A DNA stretch of 51,022 bases from Microscilla marina ATCC 23134 (GTDB lineage: Bacteria; Bacteroidota; Bacteroidia; Cytophagales; Microscillaceae): positions 1-51,022 of the forward strand of contig NZ_AAWS01000062.1 of assembly GCF_000169175.1 (NCBI RefSeq). The letters are read 5' to 3'. The notes below the pieces were generated by a model that had not been told where the DNA came from, searched no databases, and worked only from the letters and a program-made list of their open reading frames with translations. Both the position numbers and the translations under genes were made by a program. Positions 1 to 7,460 of this stretch are shown in pieces. Numbering within the stretch: position 1 is the stretch's first letter; each line of letters begins with the position of its first letter.

Positions 1-292
1 GGTCGTTTTCTACATCATTGGCATCACAGGTAACCACTACATCAGGGTATACATAGTGCTTGTGTTGATTGATTTCTACTTTTACATCGCCAGAATACAC
101 CCGACAATCATCAGACATTCCATTATCTATCAGTTTTTGAGTATTAAACGAAATCTGATCATGTCTTTTAGTACTACCCGCCATAGCAAATACTTCGCCC
201 TGATAGTATTCATAACGAATGCCTTCAGCGTGTTCCAGTTCGAGGTACTCTTCGTAAGTATAATGAGTTTTAAGTGGTTCTGCTTGTCCCAT
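1..292 (-). CDS. Uma2 family endonuclease-like protein, cut by the window edge
   Basis: This is the N-terminal 97 residues of a Uma2 (DUF820) protein; the rest lies beyond the left edge. Uma2 proteins have a PD-(D/E)XK nuclease-like fold, are often multicopy, and have no settled function. The start is the ATG at 290-292, giving the N-terminus MGQAEPLKTHYTYEEYLELE, the same as in the next gene. Residues about 68-97, including the conserved GDVKVEIN and YPDVVV segments, also match that paralogue almost exactly, while the middle (about residues 45-67) differs. It lies 14 bp downstream of its paralogue on the same strand, so the two are probably cotranscribed. The C-terminal part of the nuclease core is not visible, so activity cannot be judged. 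Confidence 0.85.
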   Translation of the reverse strand, partial: MGQAEPLKTHYTYEEYLELEHAEGIRYEYYQGEVFAMAGSTKRHDQISFNTQKLIDNGMSDDCRVYSGDVKVEINQHKHYVYPDVVVTCDANDVEND

Positions 293-306
293 AGTCAAAT
301 TGTATT

Positions 307-879
307 TTAATCAAATTTTACTCGCTTATAAACATCACTTACCTTAAGGCTTAAGTTCAATTTGGGCAAGGCAATGACTTGATTGGGGTCATTATAAAGA
401 GCATAAGACCATAAATCTTTTTGGCGGCTGTAAAGCTCTATTTCACAAGTGTTTTGTTCTATTAACATGTAATACTCAAGTGAAGGCAAGCGCATATACG
501 CTTTTTGCTTTTCATTTTTGTCATAGCCTTGGGTAGACTTAGAGAGGACTTCTACCACCAAAGAAGGGTGTTTTACATACACTTCTTGGTCGTTTGCTAC
601 ATCATTGGCATCACAGGTAACTACCACATCAGGGTATACATAGTGCTTGTGTTGATTGATTTCTACTTTTACATCGCCAATAAAAGCTTCGCAATTATCA
701 TTGAGTGATTGTTCAAATAAGAATAGAGTATTTCTCGATATACGATTATGCCTTTTGGTACTACCTGCCATGGCAAATATTTCGCCCTGATAGTATTCAT
801 AACGAATGCCTTCGGTTTGTTCCAGTTCGAGGTACTCTTCGTAAGTATAATGAGTTTTAAGTGGTTCTGCTTGTCCCAT
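307..879 (-). CDS. Uma2 family endonuclease-like protein
   Basis: Complete 190-residue Uma2 (DUF820) protein. The start at 877-879 gives MGQAEPLK and matches the N-terminus of the neighbouring paralogue; a longer reading to 912 runs into the hairpin at 894-927 and is not favoured. Family features are the Y-x-x-Y-x-G-E-x-F-AMAG segment (about residues 28-38), GDVKVEIN (about 68-75), YPDVVV (about 81-86) and the LVVEVLSKST strand followed by the Y-D-x-x-x-K-x-x-x-Y helix. In this fold those carry the acidic and lysine positions of the PD-(D/E)XK core. The biological role of the family is not established. A terminator-like hairpin separates the gene from tdk upstream. Confidence 0.9.
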   Translation of the reverse strand: MGQAEPLKTHYTYEEYLELEQTEGIRYEYYQGEIFAMAGSTKRHNRISRNTLFLFEQSLNDNCEAFIGDVKVEINQHKHYVYPDVVVTCDANDVANDQEVYVKHPSLVVEVLSKSTQGYDKNEKQKAYMRLPSLEYYMLIEQNTCEIELYSRQKDLWSYALYNDPNQVIALPKLNLSLKVSDVYKRVKFD

Positions 880-893
880 AGTCAAATATACAA

Positions 894-927
894 AAAGCCC
901 TTGAGAAATCATTTTCTCAAGGGCTTT
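894..927 (-). terminator. Rho-independent terminator of tdk
   Basis: Perfect 15-bp inverted repeat (894-908 and 913-927) with a 4-nt loop. On the minus strand the hairpin is followed by a run of five T. It sits between the tdk stop and the Uma2 start, so it should end the leftward tdk transcript. Confidence 0.8.
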
Positions 928-955
928 CTATCTATCTTTTATGACAGGTAATTTG

Positions 956-1594
956 TCAGTTTTTGTGCACACCATTTACATTTTCGGTAGGCGTACTACT
1001 TACTTTTACCTCTGGCTTTTCGTCGCTATAATAACATTTGCGGCATAATGGTTCATAGATGTCTTGTTCACCCAATACCACTTTTTCGTCTGACGACACC
1101 AAACGATGCGAATAATGAGCAATGTCGCCACATGTCACACAAATGGCATGTACCTTGGTAACATACTCAGCTACAGCCATTAGGTGAGGCATAGGACCAA
1201 AGGGCTTGCCCTGAAAATCCATATCCAATCCGGCAACTATTACCCTTATGCCTCGATTTGCCAATTCAATGCTCACATCGATAATTCCTTCGTCAAAAAA
1301 TTGGGCTTCGTCTATACCCACTACATCACACTTGTCTATATTCTTCAGAATCTCCTGTGACGATGGCACTGGGGTTGACATTACCGCGTTGGCATTATGC
1401 GATACCACATGCCGGGCGTGAAAACGTGTATCTATGGCAGGTTTAAAAATAGCTACTTGTTGTTTGGCTATTTTGGCTCGTTTCACCCTGCGAATCAATT
1501 CTTCAGTTTTACCCGAAAACATAGATCCACATACTACTTCAATCCATCCTGTACTGTTATGGGGAGTATTTCTAATATTAGGCTCAATAAACAT
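956..1594 (-). CDS. tdk: thymidine kinase (type II)
   Basis: Phosphorylates thymidine with ATP in the pyrimidine salvage pathway; cytosolic. The 212-residue protein has the P-loop GSMFSGKT (about 23-30), the Walker-B-like DEAQFF (about 95-100) with the catalytic glutamate, and the zinc-ribbon cysteine pairs CVTC (152/155) and CRKC (184/187) of the type II lid domain. The C-terminal tail after about residue 190 is extended and looks disordered. Length is normal for the family. It is a single-gene unit with a terminator at 894-927. A second nucleoside kinase (dNK type) lies at 5733. Confidence 0.96.
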   Translation of the reverse strand: MFIEPNIRNTPHNSTGWIEVVCGSMFSGKTEELIRRVKRAKIAKQQVAIFKPAIDTRFHARHVVSHNANAVMSTPVPSSQEILKNIDKCDVVGIDEAQFFDEGIIDVSIELANRGIRVIVAGLDMDFQGKPFGPMPHLMAVAEYVTKVHAICVTCGDIAHYSHRLVSSDEKVVLGEQDIYEPLCRKCYYSDEKPEVKVSSTPTENVNGVHKN

Positions 1595-1952
1595 CTTGTA
1601 TTGGTTAAAAAAACAGGTACCTCAGTAACAAAGTTTTGTGTATGTTCTGACTGTTTGGGACAGCCATATAGTCTTAAATTATGCAAAAACTAAGGAAACA
1701 TGAAGGTGAAAATTGCCACAAATTTACTTTATTTTTTTCAATAAAAAGAATGAAGCAATGAGAGGTTTTGGCAGTATGTTATAAACCGTTGATTATTAAA
1801 AAATTACCCTGACCGAGAGTTTTGTTTGGCTGGGCTCTCCTTGCTTTGTTTTAGCATTATTTGACTTTTGAAGCAAATTCTTTTGTGGCTCAACTGTAAC
1901 CATTTGATGAATTGTAGGTTTCCCTCTTTGAAAATTAAAACAAACCATCATC
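1595..1952. other. divergent intergenic region
   Basis: 358 bp between the diverging tdk and the first DUF4097-like gene, so promoters for both must lie here. It is AT-rich with several A and T tracts, but I see no clear -33/-7 pair. The 16-mer TCTTTGAAAATTAAAA at 1925-1940, just before the start at 1953, recurs exactly at 18549-18564. No convincing gene. Confidence 0.5.
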
Positions 1953-2828
1953 ATGAAAAAATTATTAAAGCTTGGAGCACTCGTCATTATCATAAGTTGG
2001 CAACATGCCTCTTTGCATGCGCAAAAGGTTACTGAGAAAATACAAAAAAAATTAGCCAAAACCAAAGTGCTGGTAGTAGATAATATCAATGGGACAGTTA
2101 CCATTCAAGGGAGCAACAATAGTAGCATTGACATAACTGCCGAAAAGATTATTACCGGAGACAGCGAGAAAGAAGTAGCCCAAGGCACTAAAGAAACTTC
2201 TTTGGCAATGTTTACCCGAAATGATAGTGCCATTGTACACGTTAAAAATCCTTATATATTTTATCGGCATAACTCCAGTAGAAGACGAAACTTTGGAGGT
2301 TATCGATGGGACAATGCAGACCAGAAAGATACAGGGTATAATTTCAAATTCAATATTACCGTCAAGGTTCCTCAAAATATTCACCTAGTGATACATACCA
2401 TCAACGATGGAGATATTAGTATTGCCAATACACAAGGCGAGATAATAGTGAATAACATCAATGGCTCAATTACATTGGATAACGTGGTAGGCAAAACTAA
2501 AGCCCGAACCATCAATGGACAACTTAAGGCTAAATACCGTCAAATACCTAATGCAAATTCTTCTTACTATACCCTCAATGGAGATATAAAAGTAAGTTAT
2601 CCTCAAAGTTTTTCGGCACAACTCCGCTTTAAGTCGTTTAACGGAGAGTTTTATACTGACTATCCTATTGAATACCTGCCCACTCAGGTAACCCAAAACG
2701 CCTCCAGAAACGGCAAAAAAAAGATTTATAAAATCAATAAATATACTGCTGTAAAAGTCGGTAAAGGAGGAAAAGTATTTAAGTTTGAAACGTTTAACGG
2801 TAATATCTATATCAACAAACAGAGGTAG
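1953..2828 (+). CDS. exported DUF4097-like beta-repeat protein
   Basis: 291 residues with a Sec signal peptide (MKKLLKLG, a hydrophobic core, cleavage after about HAQ). The mature part shows the repeating DUF4097 (adhesin-like) pattern of short beta strands around NINGTVTI, TINDGDISI, NINGSITL, TINGQLK and TLNGDIKV, which predicts a right-handed beta-helix or solenoid in the periplasm or outer envelope. The family has no assigned biochemical role. A paralogue follows after 80 bp on the same strand and ends in the same NGNIYI-type strand. The pair probably forms an operon ending at the hairpin at 3752-3780. Confidence 0.85.
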   Translation: MKKLLKLGALVIIISWQHASLHAQKVTEKIQKKLAKTKVLVVDNINGTVTIQGSNNSSIDITAEKIITGDSEKEVAQGTKETSLAMFTRNDSAIVHVKNPYIFYRHNSSRRRNFGGYRWDNADQKDTGYNFKFNITVKVPQNIHLVIHTINDGDISIANTQGEIIVNNINGSITLDNVVGKTKARTINGQLKAKYRQIPNANSSYYTLNGDIKVSYPQSFSAQLRFKSFNGEFYTDYPIEYLPTQVTQNASRNGKKKIYKINKYTAVKVGKGGKVFKFETFNGNIYINKQR

Positions 2829-2908
2829 ACTTTACAATACGGTCAATTATTTACCCAAAGATCAACAACATTCTTATTAACTTATTTTATAAAACACGCT
2901 GAAAAAAC

Positions 2909-3730
2909 ATGAAACGCTTATATACAAATAATTTAAACCGAGCAATAAAACTAAGTATGATGGTCTTGTTAGTAGCAGGAACACATATAACAGCCCAGGC
3001 TCAAAAGGTGGTTAATGTGTCTTTAAGCAACCCTGGTAAACCAGGTAAACTCAAAATGACTACTACATTTGGTGCCATTAAAATAGTGGGTTATAACGGT
3101 AAAGAAGTCAAAATCTCTTCCTCTTCGGTACTTCCAAAAAAATCTCATTCTGATAAATCAGGAGGGCTGAAACGCATTGCCAATAGCTTTATGAAACTGA
3201 CCATTACCGAAGAAAACAACTATGTAAAGATTTCTACCAGTAGTCACCAACATATTACTTATTTAATACAAGTACCCCGTAAATTTGACCTGAAACTAGG
3301 CATGGTAAATGGGGGGAAAATGGAAATAGAAAATATAGAGGGTGAAATAGAAGCCAGTAATGTAAACGGGAGCATTATTGCAAAGAATATATCGGGGGCG
3401 ATGCTTGCCAATACAGTGAATGGTAAAATTATCGTAGATTTTGATAAGATAAAACCTAACACTCCCATGTCTTTCCGGGGCTTAAGCGGTAAGATTGACC
3501 TTACCCTGCCCAAGTCTACCAAAGCTACCTTTAAAATGCGAGCAGACCGAGGAGATATTTTTAGTGATTTTGAGATGGATATAGTAGACGAACCAACCGT
3601 AGTAAAAAAGGGTGACAACAAAAAACGTATCATTGTGAGCAAGTGGGTAAAAGGTAAACTCAATGGAGGAGGGGCTAATTTCACGCTTAAAAACATGCAC
3701 GGCAATATTTACATACGGCAAAAAAAATAA
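2909..3730 (+). CDS. exported DUF4097-like beta-repeat protein, second copy
   Basis: 273 residues with a signal peptide (cleavage near AQAQ, about residue 32) followed by DUF4097-type strands: TTFGAIKIVG, MVNGGKMEI, NVNGSIIA, TVNGKIIV and a C-terminal MHGNIYIRQKK. The overall plan matches the gene at 1953-2828, but sequence identity looks modest, suggesting an old tandem duplication. A strong terminator begins about 20 bp after the stop. The function is unknown; a periplasmic or surface location is inferred from the signal peptide. Confidence 0.85.
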   Translation: MKRLYTNNLNRAIKLSMMVLLVAGTHITAQAQKVVNVSLSNPGKPGKLKMTTTFGAIKIVGYNGKEVKISSSSVLPKKSHSDKSGGLKRIANSFMKLTITEENNYVKISTSSHQHITYLIQVPRKFDLKLGMVNGGKMEIENIEGEIEASNVNGSIIAKNISGAMLANTVNGKIIVDFDKIKPNTPMSFRGLSGKIDLTLPKSTKATFKMRADRGDIFSDFEMDIVDEPTVVKKGDNKKRIIVSKWVKGKLNGGGANFTLKNMHGNIYIRQKK

Positions 3731-3751
3731 ACTCCTCTCTGTTAACATACA

Positions 3752-3788
3752 AACCCCTTGTAAATCGCTTACAAGGGGTTAATTTTTT
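3752..3788 (+). terminator. terminator of the DUF4097 pair
   Basis: Perfect 12-bp arms (3752-3763 and 3769-3780) with a 5-nt loop, followed by AATTTTTT. A good rho-independent terminator for the two genes upstream; it may also serve the convergent gene ending at 3806. Confidence 0.85.
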
Positions 3789-3805
3789 ATAAAAAAGTAA
3801 TGGAT

Positions 3806-4225
3806 TTATACTGTTACTGTTTCTTCTTCCAGTAACCAACGACGTGCATTGGTTTCTCCTTGAAAATAACGAGTGATTTTACTGGTAGGCAAGTCTTCCT
3901 CTATGGTTTGTTCTACTGACAAATGGCTTAGAGCATCAAGACTGGTGACTATTGCTACTTTTTCAATTTTGAGTGTTTCCATAAATGGAAATATATTTTC
4001 AACCAACCAATCTTGTACTTCTGGGCTGATAGTAAACTGAAAGCCACGAAGGTTGAGTAAAACAAAACGGGGTTGGTGTGAGCGCAAATCTTTTAAAAAA
4101 CCATAAGAGCCATTGATAAAGTCTTCGTCTACTAAGCGTAGGGTAGCAGGGTATGCTGCCACATACAGCAACGATAAACGGTTATTGATGGTACGGGTTG
4201 ACCATTCATTATTGTGAATTTTCAT
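3806..4225 (-). CDS. small soluble protein, possibly STAS/SpoIIAA-like
   Basis: Not firmly recognised. The start at 4225 (MKIHNNEWSTRTINNRL) is preferred over an upstream ATG at 4276, whose extra 17 residues look non-coding. The 139-residue product has alternating hydrophobic strands and amphipathic helices: a strand YVAAYPATLRL, a helix, the strand PRFVLLNLRGFQFTI, a helix ending ETLKIEK, the strand VAIVTSLDAL, and a C-terminal helix NARRWLLEE. That beta-alpha order and the phrase R-F-V-L-L-N-L-R recall small STAS or SpoIIAA-like domain proteins common in Bacteroidota. This assignment is an inference from pattern only. Confidence 0.6.
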   Translation of the reverse strand: MKIHNNEWSTRTINNRLSLLYVAAYPATLRLVDEDFINGSYGFLKDLRSHQPRFVLLNLRGFQFTISPEVQDWLVENIFPFMETLKIEKVAIVTSLDALSHLSVEQTIEEDLPTSKITRYFQGETNARRWLLEEETVTV

Positions 4226-4299
4226 ACAGTTGTGTGGTAGTATTAAGGCATGACAAAAATATATAGTTTTAAGCAACTATTTCTCTGACAGGTCTGACT

Positions 4300-4336
4300 A
4301 AAAAACATGGCATAGCCAAAGCTATGGCAGTTCTTC
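4300..4336. repeat. palindromic repeat, degenerate copy
   Basis: Core GGCATAGC, four bases, GCTATGGC, preceded by AAAAAAC and followed by GTTCTT. It has the same design as the cores at 4554-4596 and 11242-11281, but the outer arms are poorly conserved. Confidence 0.5.
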
Positions 4337-4516
4337 ACAGCATAAGTTTTAACAAAGCACGTCGGAAAAAGAGGTTGTTAAAAATGCGTATTTATTTTTG
4401 ACACATCCCCAAGGTTGAAAAAAAGTGGTAAAGTAAATATTAACAGGTTGAGCAGTTGTCAACCCACCGGTGTCATTGTGTAATAAGTTATTAGTAAAGC
4501 GGAAAAAATAAGATGT

Positions 4517-4628
4517 GCCAATAAAACAAAATATTTGTTGAGTGGGCGAGTCAAAAAACCTTTGCATAGCCCAAGCTATGGAACTGTTTTTTGAGGAAGT
4601 CCACTCGGCAAAGATACCGTTTTATGGC
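4517..4628. repeat. long imperfect palindrome, MITE-like
   Basis: About 112 bp. Outer arms begin GCCAATAAAAC at 4517 and end GTTTTATGGC at 4628. Then come GAGTGG (from about 4540) and CCACTC (about 4601-4606), then CAAAAAAC and GTTTTTTG, and the core CATAGC / GCTATG. The nested symmetry indicates one folded element rather than chance hairpins. No coding capacity. Confidence 0.65.
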
Positions 4629-4895
4629 TCAGATTATTTTTGTAGGTTTACTTAGATAAAAAACGTTAATTTTATTAAAAAAAATTACAATATGATAAAG
4701 TGTACTATTTTTATATTGATAGATATGCCTTCGAAACGTGAATACGCCTTTAAAAGTTCTCCTAACTATGCTTAAATGAGGAGGAAAGGGGAACTTTAAC
4801 ATAAAAAAACGCCTAATTGATTTATGTACTTGCTTTATAAGGAAATAGAGGTATATGTCATGTAATAAATAAATCAAAAGTATAGCATTTGAAGT

Positions 4896-5447
4896 TTAAT
4901 TATTAAATTCATCTTCTAAAATAGCATACTCCCAAGTATCAGCCCAACCTGTTTTTAAGGGCAGTGCTTTACGCTTACGCCCCTCTGAAGTCATGCCTAT
5001 TTTTTCTAACACTTTGATTGATCTTTGATTTTCAATGGCACACCCTGCTTCTATACGGTGCAACACAAGGTCATGAAAAGCAAAGCGAAGCACCTCAGAC
5101 ACTGCTTCGGTGGCTATGCCACGCCCCCAGTAGTTTGAGTGTATCTTATACCACACTTCTCCATTACGCATTTTGAGTGCCCCCAGGTGCAATCCAACCA
5201 AGCCCACAAAGTGTTGCTCAAACTCTACTGCTAATGTATAGTTCTTGCGAGTATTTGATTGTTGAAAAGCAACCCATTGTTGTAAAATACTCAGGGTTTC
5301 TTGTTTGTTTTGTGGTATACCAAGTGTATTGAACTCGTCTGTTTCTGGCAAAGAGTGTAGCTCGTGTACACTGTCAAGGTCGTGTAAACTCAACTCGCGA
5401 AGTATTAAGCGAGGAGTTTTAAATTTAGAAGTAATCACAATTGGCAA
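4896..5447 (-). CDS. GNAT acetyltransferase, RimJ/RimL type
   Basis: 183-residue N-acetyltransferase of the GNAT fold (acetyl-CoA donor, substrate unknown; RimJ/RimL relatives act on protein N-termini). N-terminal strand TPRLILRELSLHDLD (about 11-25), central strand FVGLVGLHLG, the WYKIHSNYWGRGIATEAV segment carrying the acetyl-CoA-binding R/Q-x-x-G-x-A loop (about 99-116), and the late C-A-I-E-N-Q-R-S-I-K-V-L-E-K-I-G-M motif typical of this branch. The TADTWEYAIL-like end is also characteristic. It stands alone; its nearest neighbours are non-coding. Confidence 0.9.
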   Translation of the reverse strand: MPIVITSKFKTPRLILRELSLHDLDSVHELHSLPETDEFNTLGIPQNKQETLSILQQWVAFQQSNTRKNYTLAVEFEQHFVGLVGLHLGALKMRNGEVWYKIHSNYWGRGIATEAVSEVLRFAFHDLVLHRIEAGCAIENQRSIKVLEKIGMTSEGRKRKALPLKTGWADTWEYAILEDEFNN

Positions 5448-5672
5448 AAGTTAGTAAATAATGAAATATACAGGTTGATAGGTAATCGGTAAAGATACTA
5501 CGAAAAATTATAGTCTACCAATAGGTAAAATCACTCGCTAAACCTTAGCTTTTTGAACCATGCGTTGAAGACTACTTGACATAAAACATTGAAATACAAT
5601 CTTATAAAAGAAACCCAAGCATTACACTATTAAAAAACTGCCTGACAGGTAATATTTGTCGTTGCCTAAAGG

Positions 5673-5703
5673 TTTCGGGTTTCCTAACTTCTGGCTACCT
5701 TTG
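5673..5703 (+). promoter_or_regulatory. candidate promoter of the deoxynucleoside kinase gene
   Basis: TTTC at 5673-5676, a 19-bp spacer, then TACCTTTG at 5696-5703. This fits the Bacteroidota TTTG-N19-TAnnTTTG pattern with one mismatch, and lies 29 bp before the ATG at 5733. Confidence 0.5.
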
Positions 5704-5732
5704 TTGAGTATTAAACTAGTAATTATACAAAG

Positions 5733-6359
5733 ATGCATATTGCAATTGCAGGAAACATTGGGGCGGGTAAAACCACCCTCGCCAGTAAACTGGCAGAACA
5801 CTATAACTGGATACCTTGCTTTGAATCGGTAGAGGATAATCCTTATTTGGAGGATTTTTATGGCGACATGCAAAAGTGGGCTTTTCATTTACAAATACAT
5901 TTTCTAAATCACCGCTTCAATCAAGTAGTACAAGTACAGCAAAACCCTTTGCCTACCATTCAGGATAGAACTATTTACGAAGATGCGCACATTTTTGCCA
6001 AAGGTTTGCATACATCAGGCATTATGAGCCCACGCGACTTTACAAACTACTGGAAGGTATACAACACCATGCTTTCGTTTGTGGCGTCGCCCGATGTGCT
6101 TATTTACCTCAAAGGAGACCTACCTAAATTGATGGAACAAATAAAAAGGCGTGGGCGGGAATATGAGCAGGATTTGGAAGACTACGTGGCAGACCTTAAT
6201 GTACACTATAACCATTGGATTAAAGGATATAAAGAGAGCCCTTTGATAATATATGATATCAATGAGTCTGATTTTTTGCGCAGTGAAAGCGATTGGGAGC
6301 ATTTATTACATCAGATTGACCAGGTACTTATCGATAAAAAAGGGATCATTTCTCATTAA
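5733..6359 (+). CDS. deoxynucleoside kinase
   Basis: Phosphorylates a deoxynucleoside (dA/dG/dC-type kinases belong here) for salvage. 208 residues, normal length. P-loop GNIGAGKTT (7-15), ESVEDNPYLEDFY after the first helix as in bacterial dAK/dGK enzymes, the DRT motif (78-80) with the downstream E83 of the substrate site, and a lid region K-R-R-G-R-E-Y-E. The exact base preference cannot be read from sequence. With tdk at 956-1594, this gives two salvage kinases within 5 kb, though they are on opposite strands and not an operon. Confidence 0.92.
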   Translation: MHIAIAGNIGAGKTTLASKLAEHYNWIPCFESVEDNPYLEDFYGDMQKWAFHLQIHFLNHRFNQVVQVQQNPLPTIQDRTIYEDAHIFAKGLHTSGIMSPRDFTNYWKVYNTMLSFVASPDVLIYLKGDLPKLMEQIKRRGREYEQDLEDYVADLNVHYNHWIKGYKESPLIIYDINESDFLRSESDWEHLLHQIDQVLIDKKGIISH

Positions 6360-6401
6360 AAAACTTTGATGACCAACACCATTAAAATAGCACACAAAGC
6401 A

Positions 6402-6977
6402 ATGAAAAGTAGTATCATAAAAATAACTTGCCTATATCTTCTGGTCACAGGACTGGCTGCTTTAACCACCAATAAAACTCAGGCACAACAAAAAGAAGTG
6501 AGAGAAGCCCAAAGTTTGTACCGACAGGTAAAACGTGCCCGTGAAAATGGAAGACTGTTTGAAAGTATCTCAGAACTGAACAAAACAGGGTTGCGTATGC
6601 CCCTTATTGGAACTTATAATCGCATTGAACGGTACTTTTATAAGTTGACCGTTGAAAAAAAACCGATTTTACGGACAATCCTTATTAAAATAGAACGCAA
6701 TAATATACGTTATAACCAAGAGTTTCTTTTTAATCTGACAGGTGAACCTGTGTATATTTTTGAAAGCCAGAACGACTTTAAAAAGTATAAATACCGTACA
6801 CTTAAGATTTATTATAACAAGGACAAACCTGTGCAATGGGTAAAAGGCAGGGCTGTAATAGATGGTCGTTTCTTAAAAAAAGAGCACTTAGTAAGGGTAG
6901 AGGAGTTGCTAAGTAAAGCCAAGAAGTATTACCAAAAATATAAAATACAGGTAAAGGGTATAGATCAACTAAAGTAA
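6402..6977 (+). CDS. exported protein of unknown function
   Basis: Not recognised. The start at 6402 gives MKSSIIKITCLYLLVTGLAA, a clear Sec signal peptide with cleavage near TQAQ; in-frame starts upstream (ATG 6369, TTG 6366) would place 11-12 extra residues ahead of it and are less likely. The mature part, about 160 residues, is basic and helical at both ends (AQSLYRQVKRARENG; RVEELLSKAKKYYQKYK) with a central beta segment containing FLFNLTGEPVYIF. It follows the kinase gene by 42 bp and could share its transcript. It converges on the next gene with a 2-bp gap. Confidence 0.7.
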   Translation: MKSSIIKITCLYLLVTGLAALTTNKTQAQQKEVREAQSLYRQVKRARENGRLFESISELNKTGLRMPLIGTYNRIERYFYKLTVEKKPILRTILIKIERNNIRYNQEFLFNLTGEPVYIFESQNDFKKYKYRTLKIYYNKDKPVQWVKGRAVIDGRFLKKEHLVRVEELLSKAKKYYQKYKIQVKGIDQLK

Positions 6978-6979
6978 CA

Positions 6980-7369
6980 TTATTGTACACAACTACAGTT
7001 ATACAGGCTAAAATAGCATATAGCTGCGTAGTTTATGATCAAGTGAAAAGAATTGTCTATAATTACGAACAACCACAACGCCACCCACACTGGTTTTTTG
7101 TCTGAAAAACCGTAATTGGTGCTTTCTTTGCGCCAATTAATTAACTTGATCCAATATAGGGCTAATTGAAATTTGTCAATCAGAAAATGAGTAACCAATA
7201 TGATTGCGCAAGTTGTTGGTGTAAAGAAAAACATGAAGGGTAAGGTGTATAATATACTGTGTATACTACACGCCAGCCATCCTTCTAAGTCAAAGCGGGT
7301 TTTACGCGCTGCCATCCAATCGTTCTGTAAAAGGTAGTCCCCGATTAAATGCAATAATATTTGTAACAT
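6980..7369 (-). CDS. DUF3307-type integral membrane protein
   Basis: 129 residues with about four hydrophobic segments. The N-terminus (LLHLIGDYLLQNDWMAARK) carries the H-x-x-G-D-(Y/F)-x-x-Q-x-(D/N) signature of DUF3307 proteins, followed by a conserved histidine helix (SIHSILYTLPF) and T-H-F-L-I-D-x-F, both typical of the family. Function unknown; inner membrane by prediction. The C-terminal ~25 residues (FSLYNCSCVQ) are unconserved in character. It overlaps no gene but ends 2 bp from the convergent gene. Confidence 0.8.
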   Translation of the reverse strand: MLQILLHLIGDYLLQNDWMAARKTRFDLEGWLACSIHSILYTLPFMFFFTPTTCAIILVTHFLIDKFQLALYWIKLINWRKESTNYGFSDKKPVWVALWLFVIIDNSFHLIINYAAICYFSLYNCSCVQ

Positions 7370-7460
7370 AATTGCAATTTGCCTATATTTTGATCAGTAC
7401 TCAGAAGCAAAGGTAAGCTTTTTAGATGAATATATTTCTACATTAAATTCAGTAAAATAG

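Larger units (their letters stand above)
4226..4895. other. 670-bp non-coding region with palindromic repeats
   Basis: Between two leftward genes. Short open frames here (around 4349-4567 and 4629-4877, minus) lack codon character and are not accepted. The region holds a degenerate palindrome at about 4300-4335, a long imperfect palindrome at 4517-4628, and a smaller inverted repeat at 4753-4797 (arms AAAGTT and AACTTT enclosing CTCCT and AGGAG). Confidence 0.6.

Noticed and set aside
4349-4567. 72-codon minus-strand frame
   Set aside because: Overlaps the palindromic repeat region and has no protein-like pattern.
4629-4877. 82-codon minus-strand frame in the gap before the GNAT gene
   Set aside because: Composition is that of translated AT-rich DNA (runs of I, F, Y, K), no domain, and it covers an inverted repeat.
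956-6359. tdk and the deoxynucleoside kinase as a salvage operon
   Set aside because: They lie on opposite strands more than 4 kb apart with unrelated genes between.
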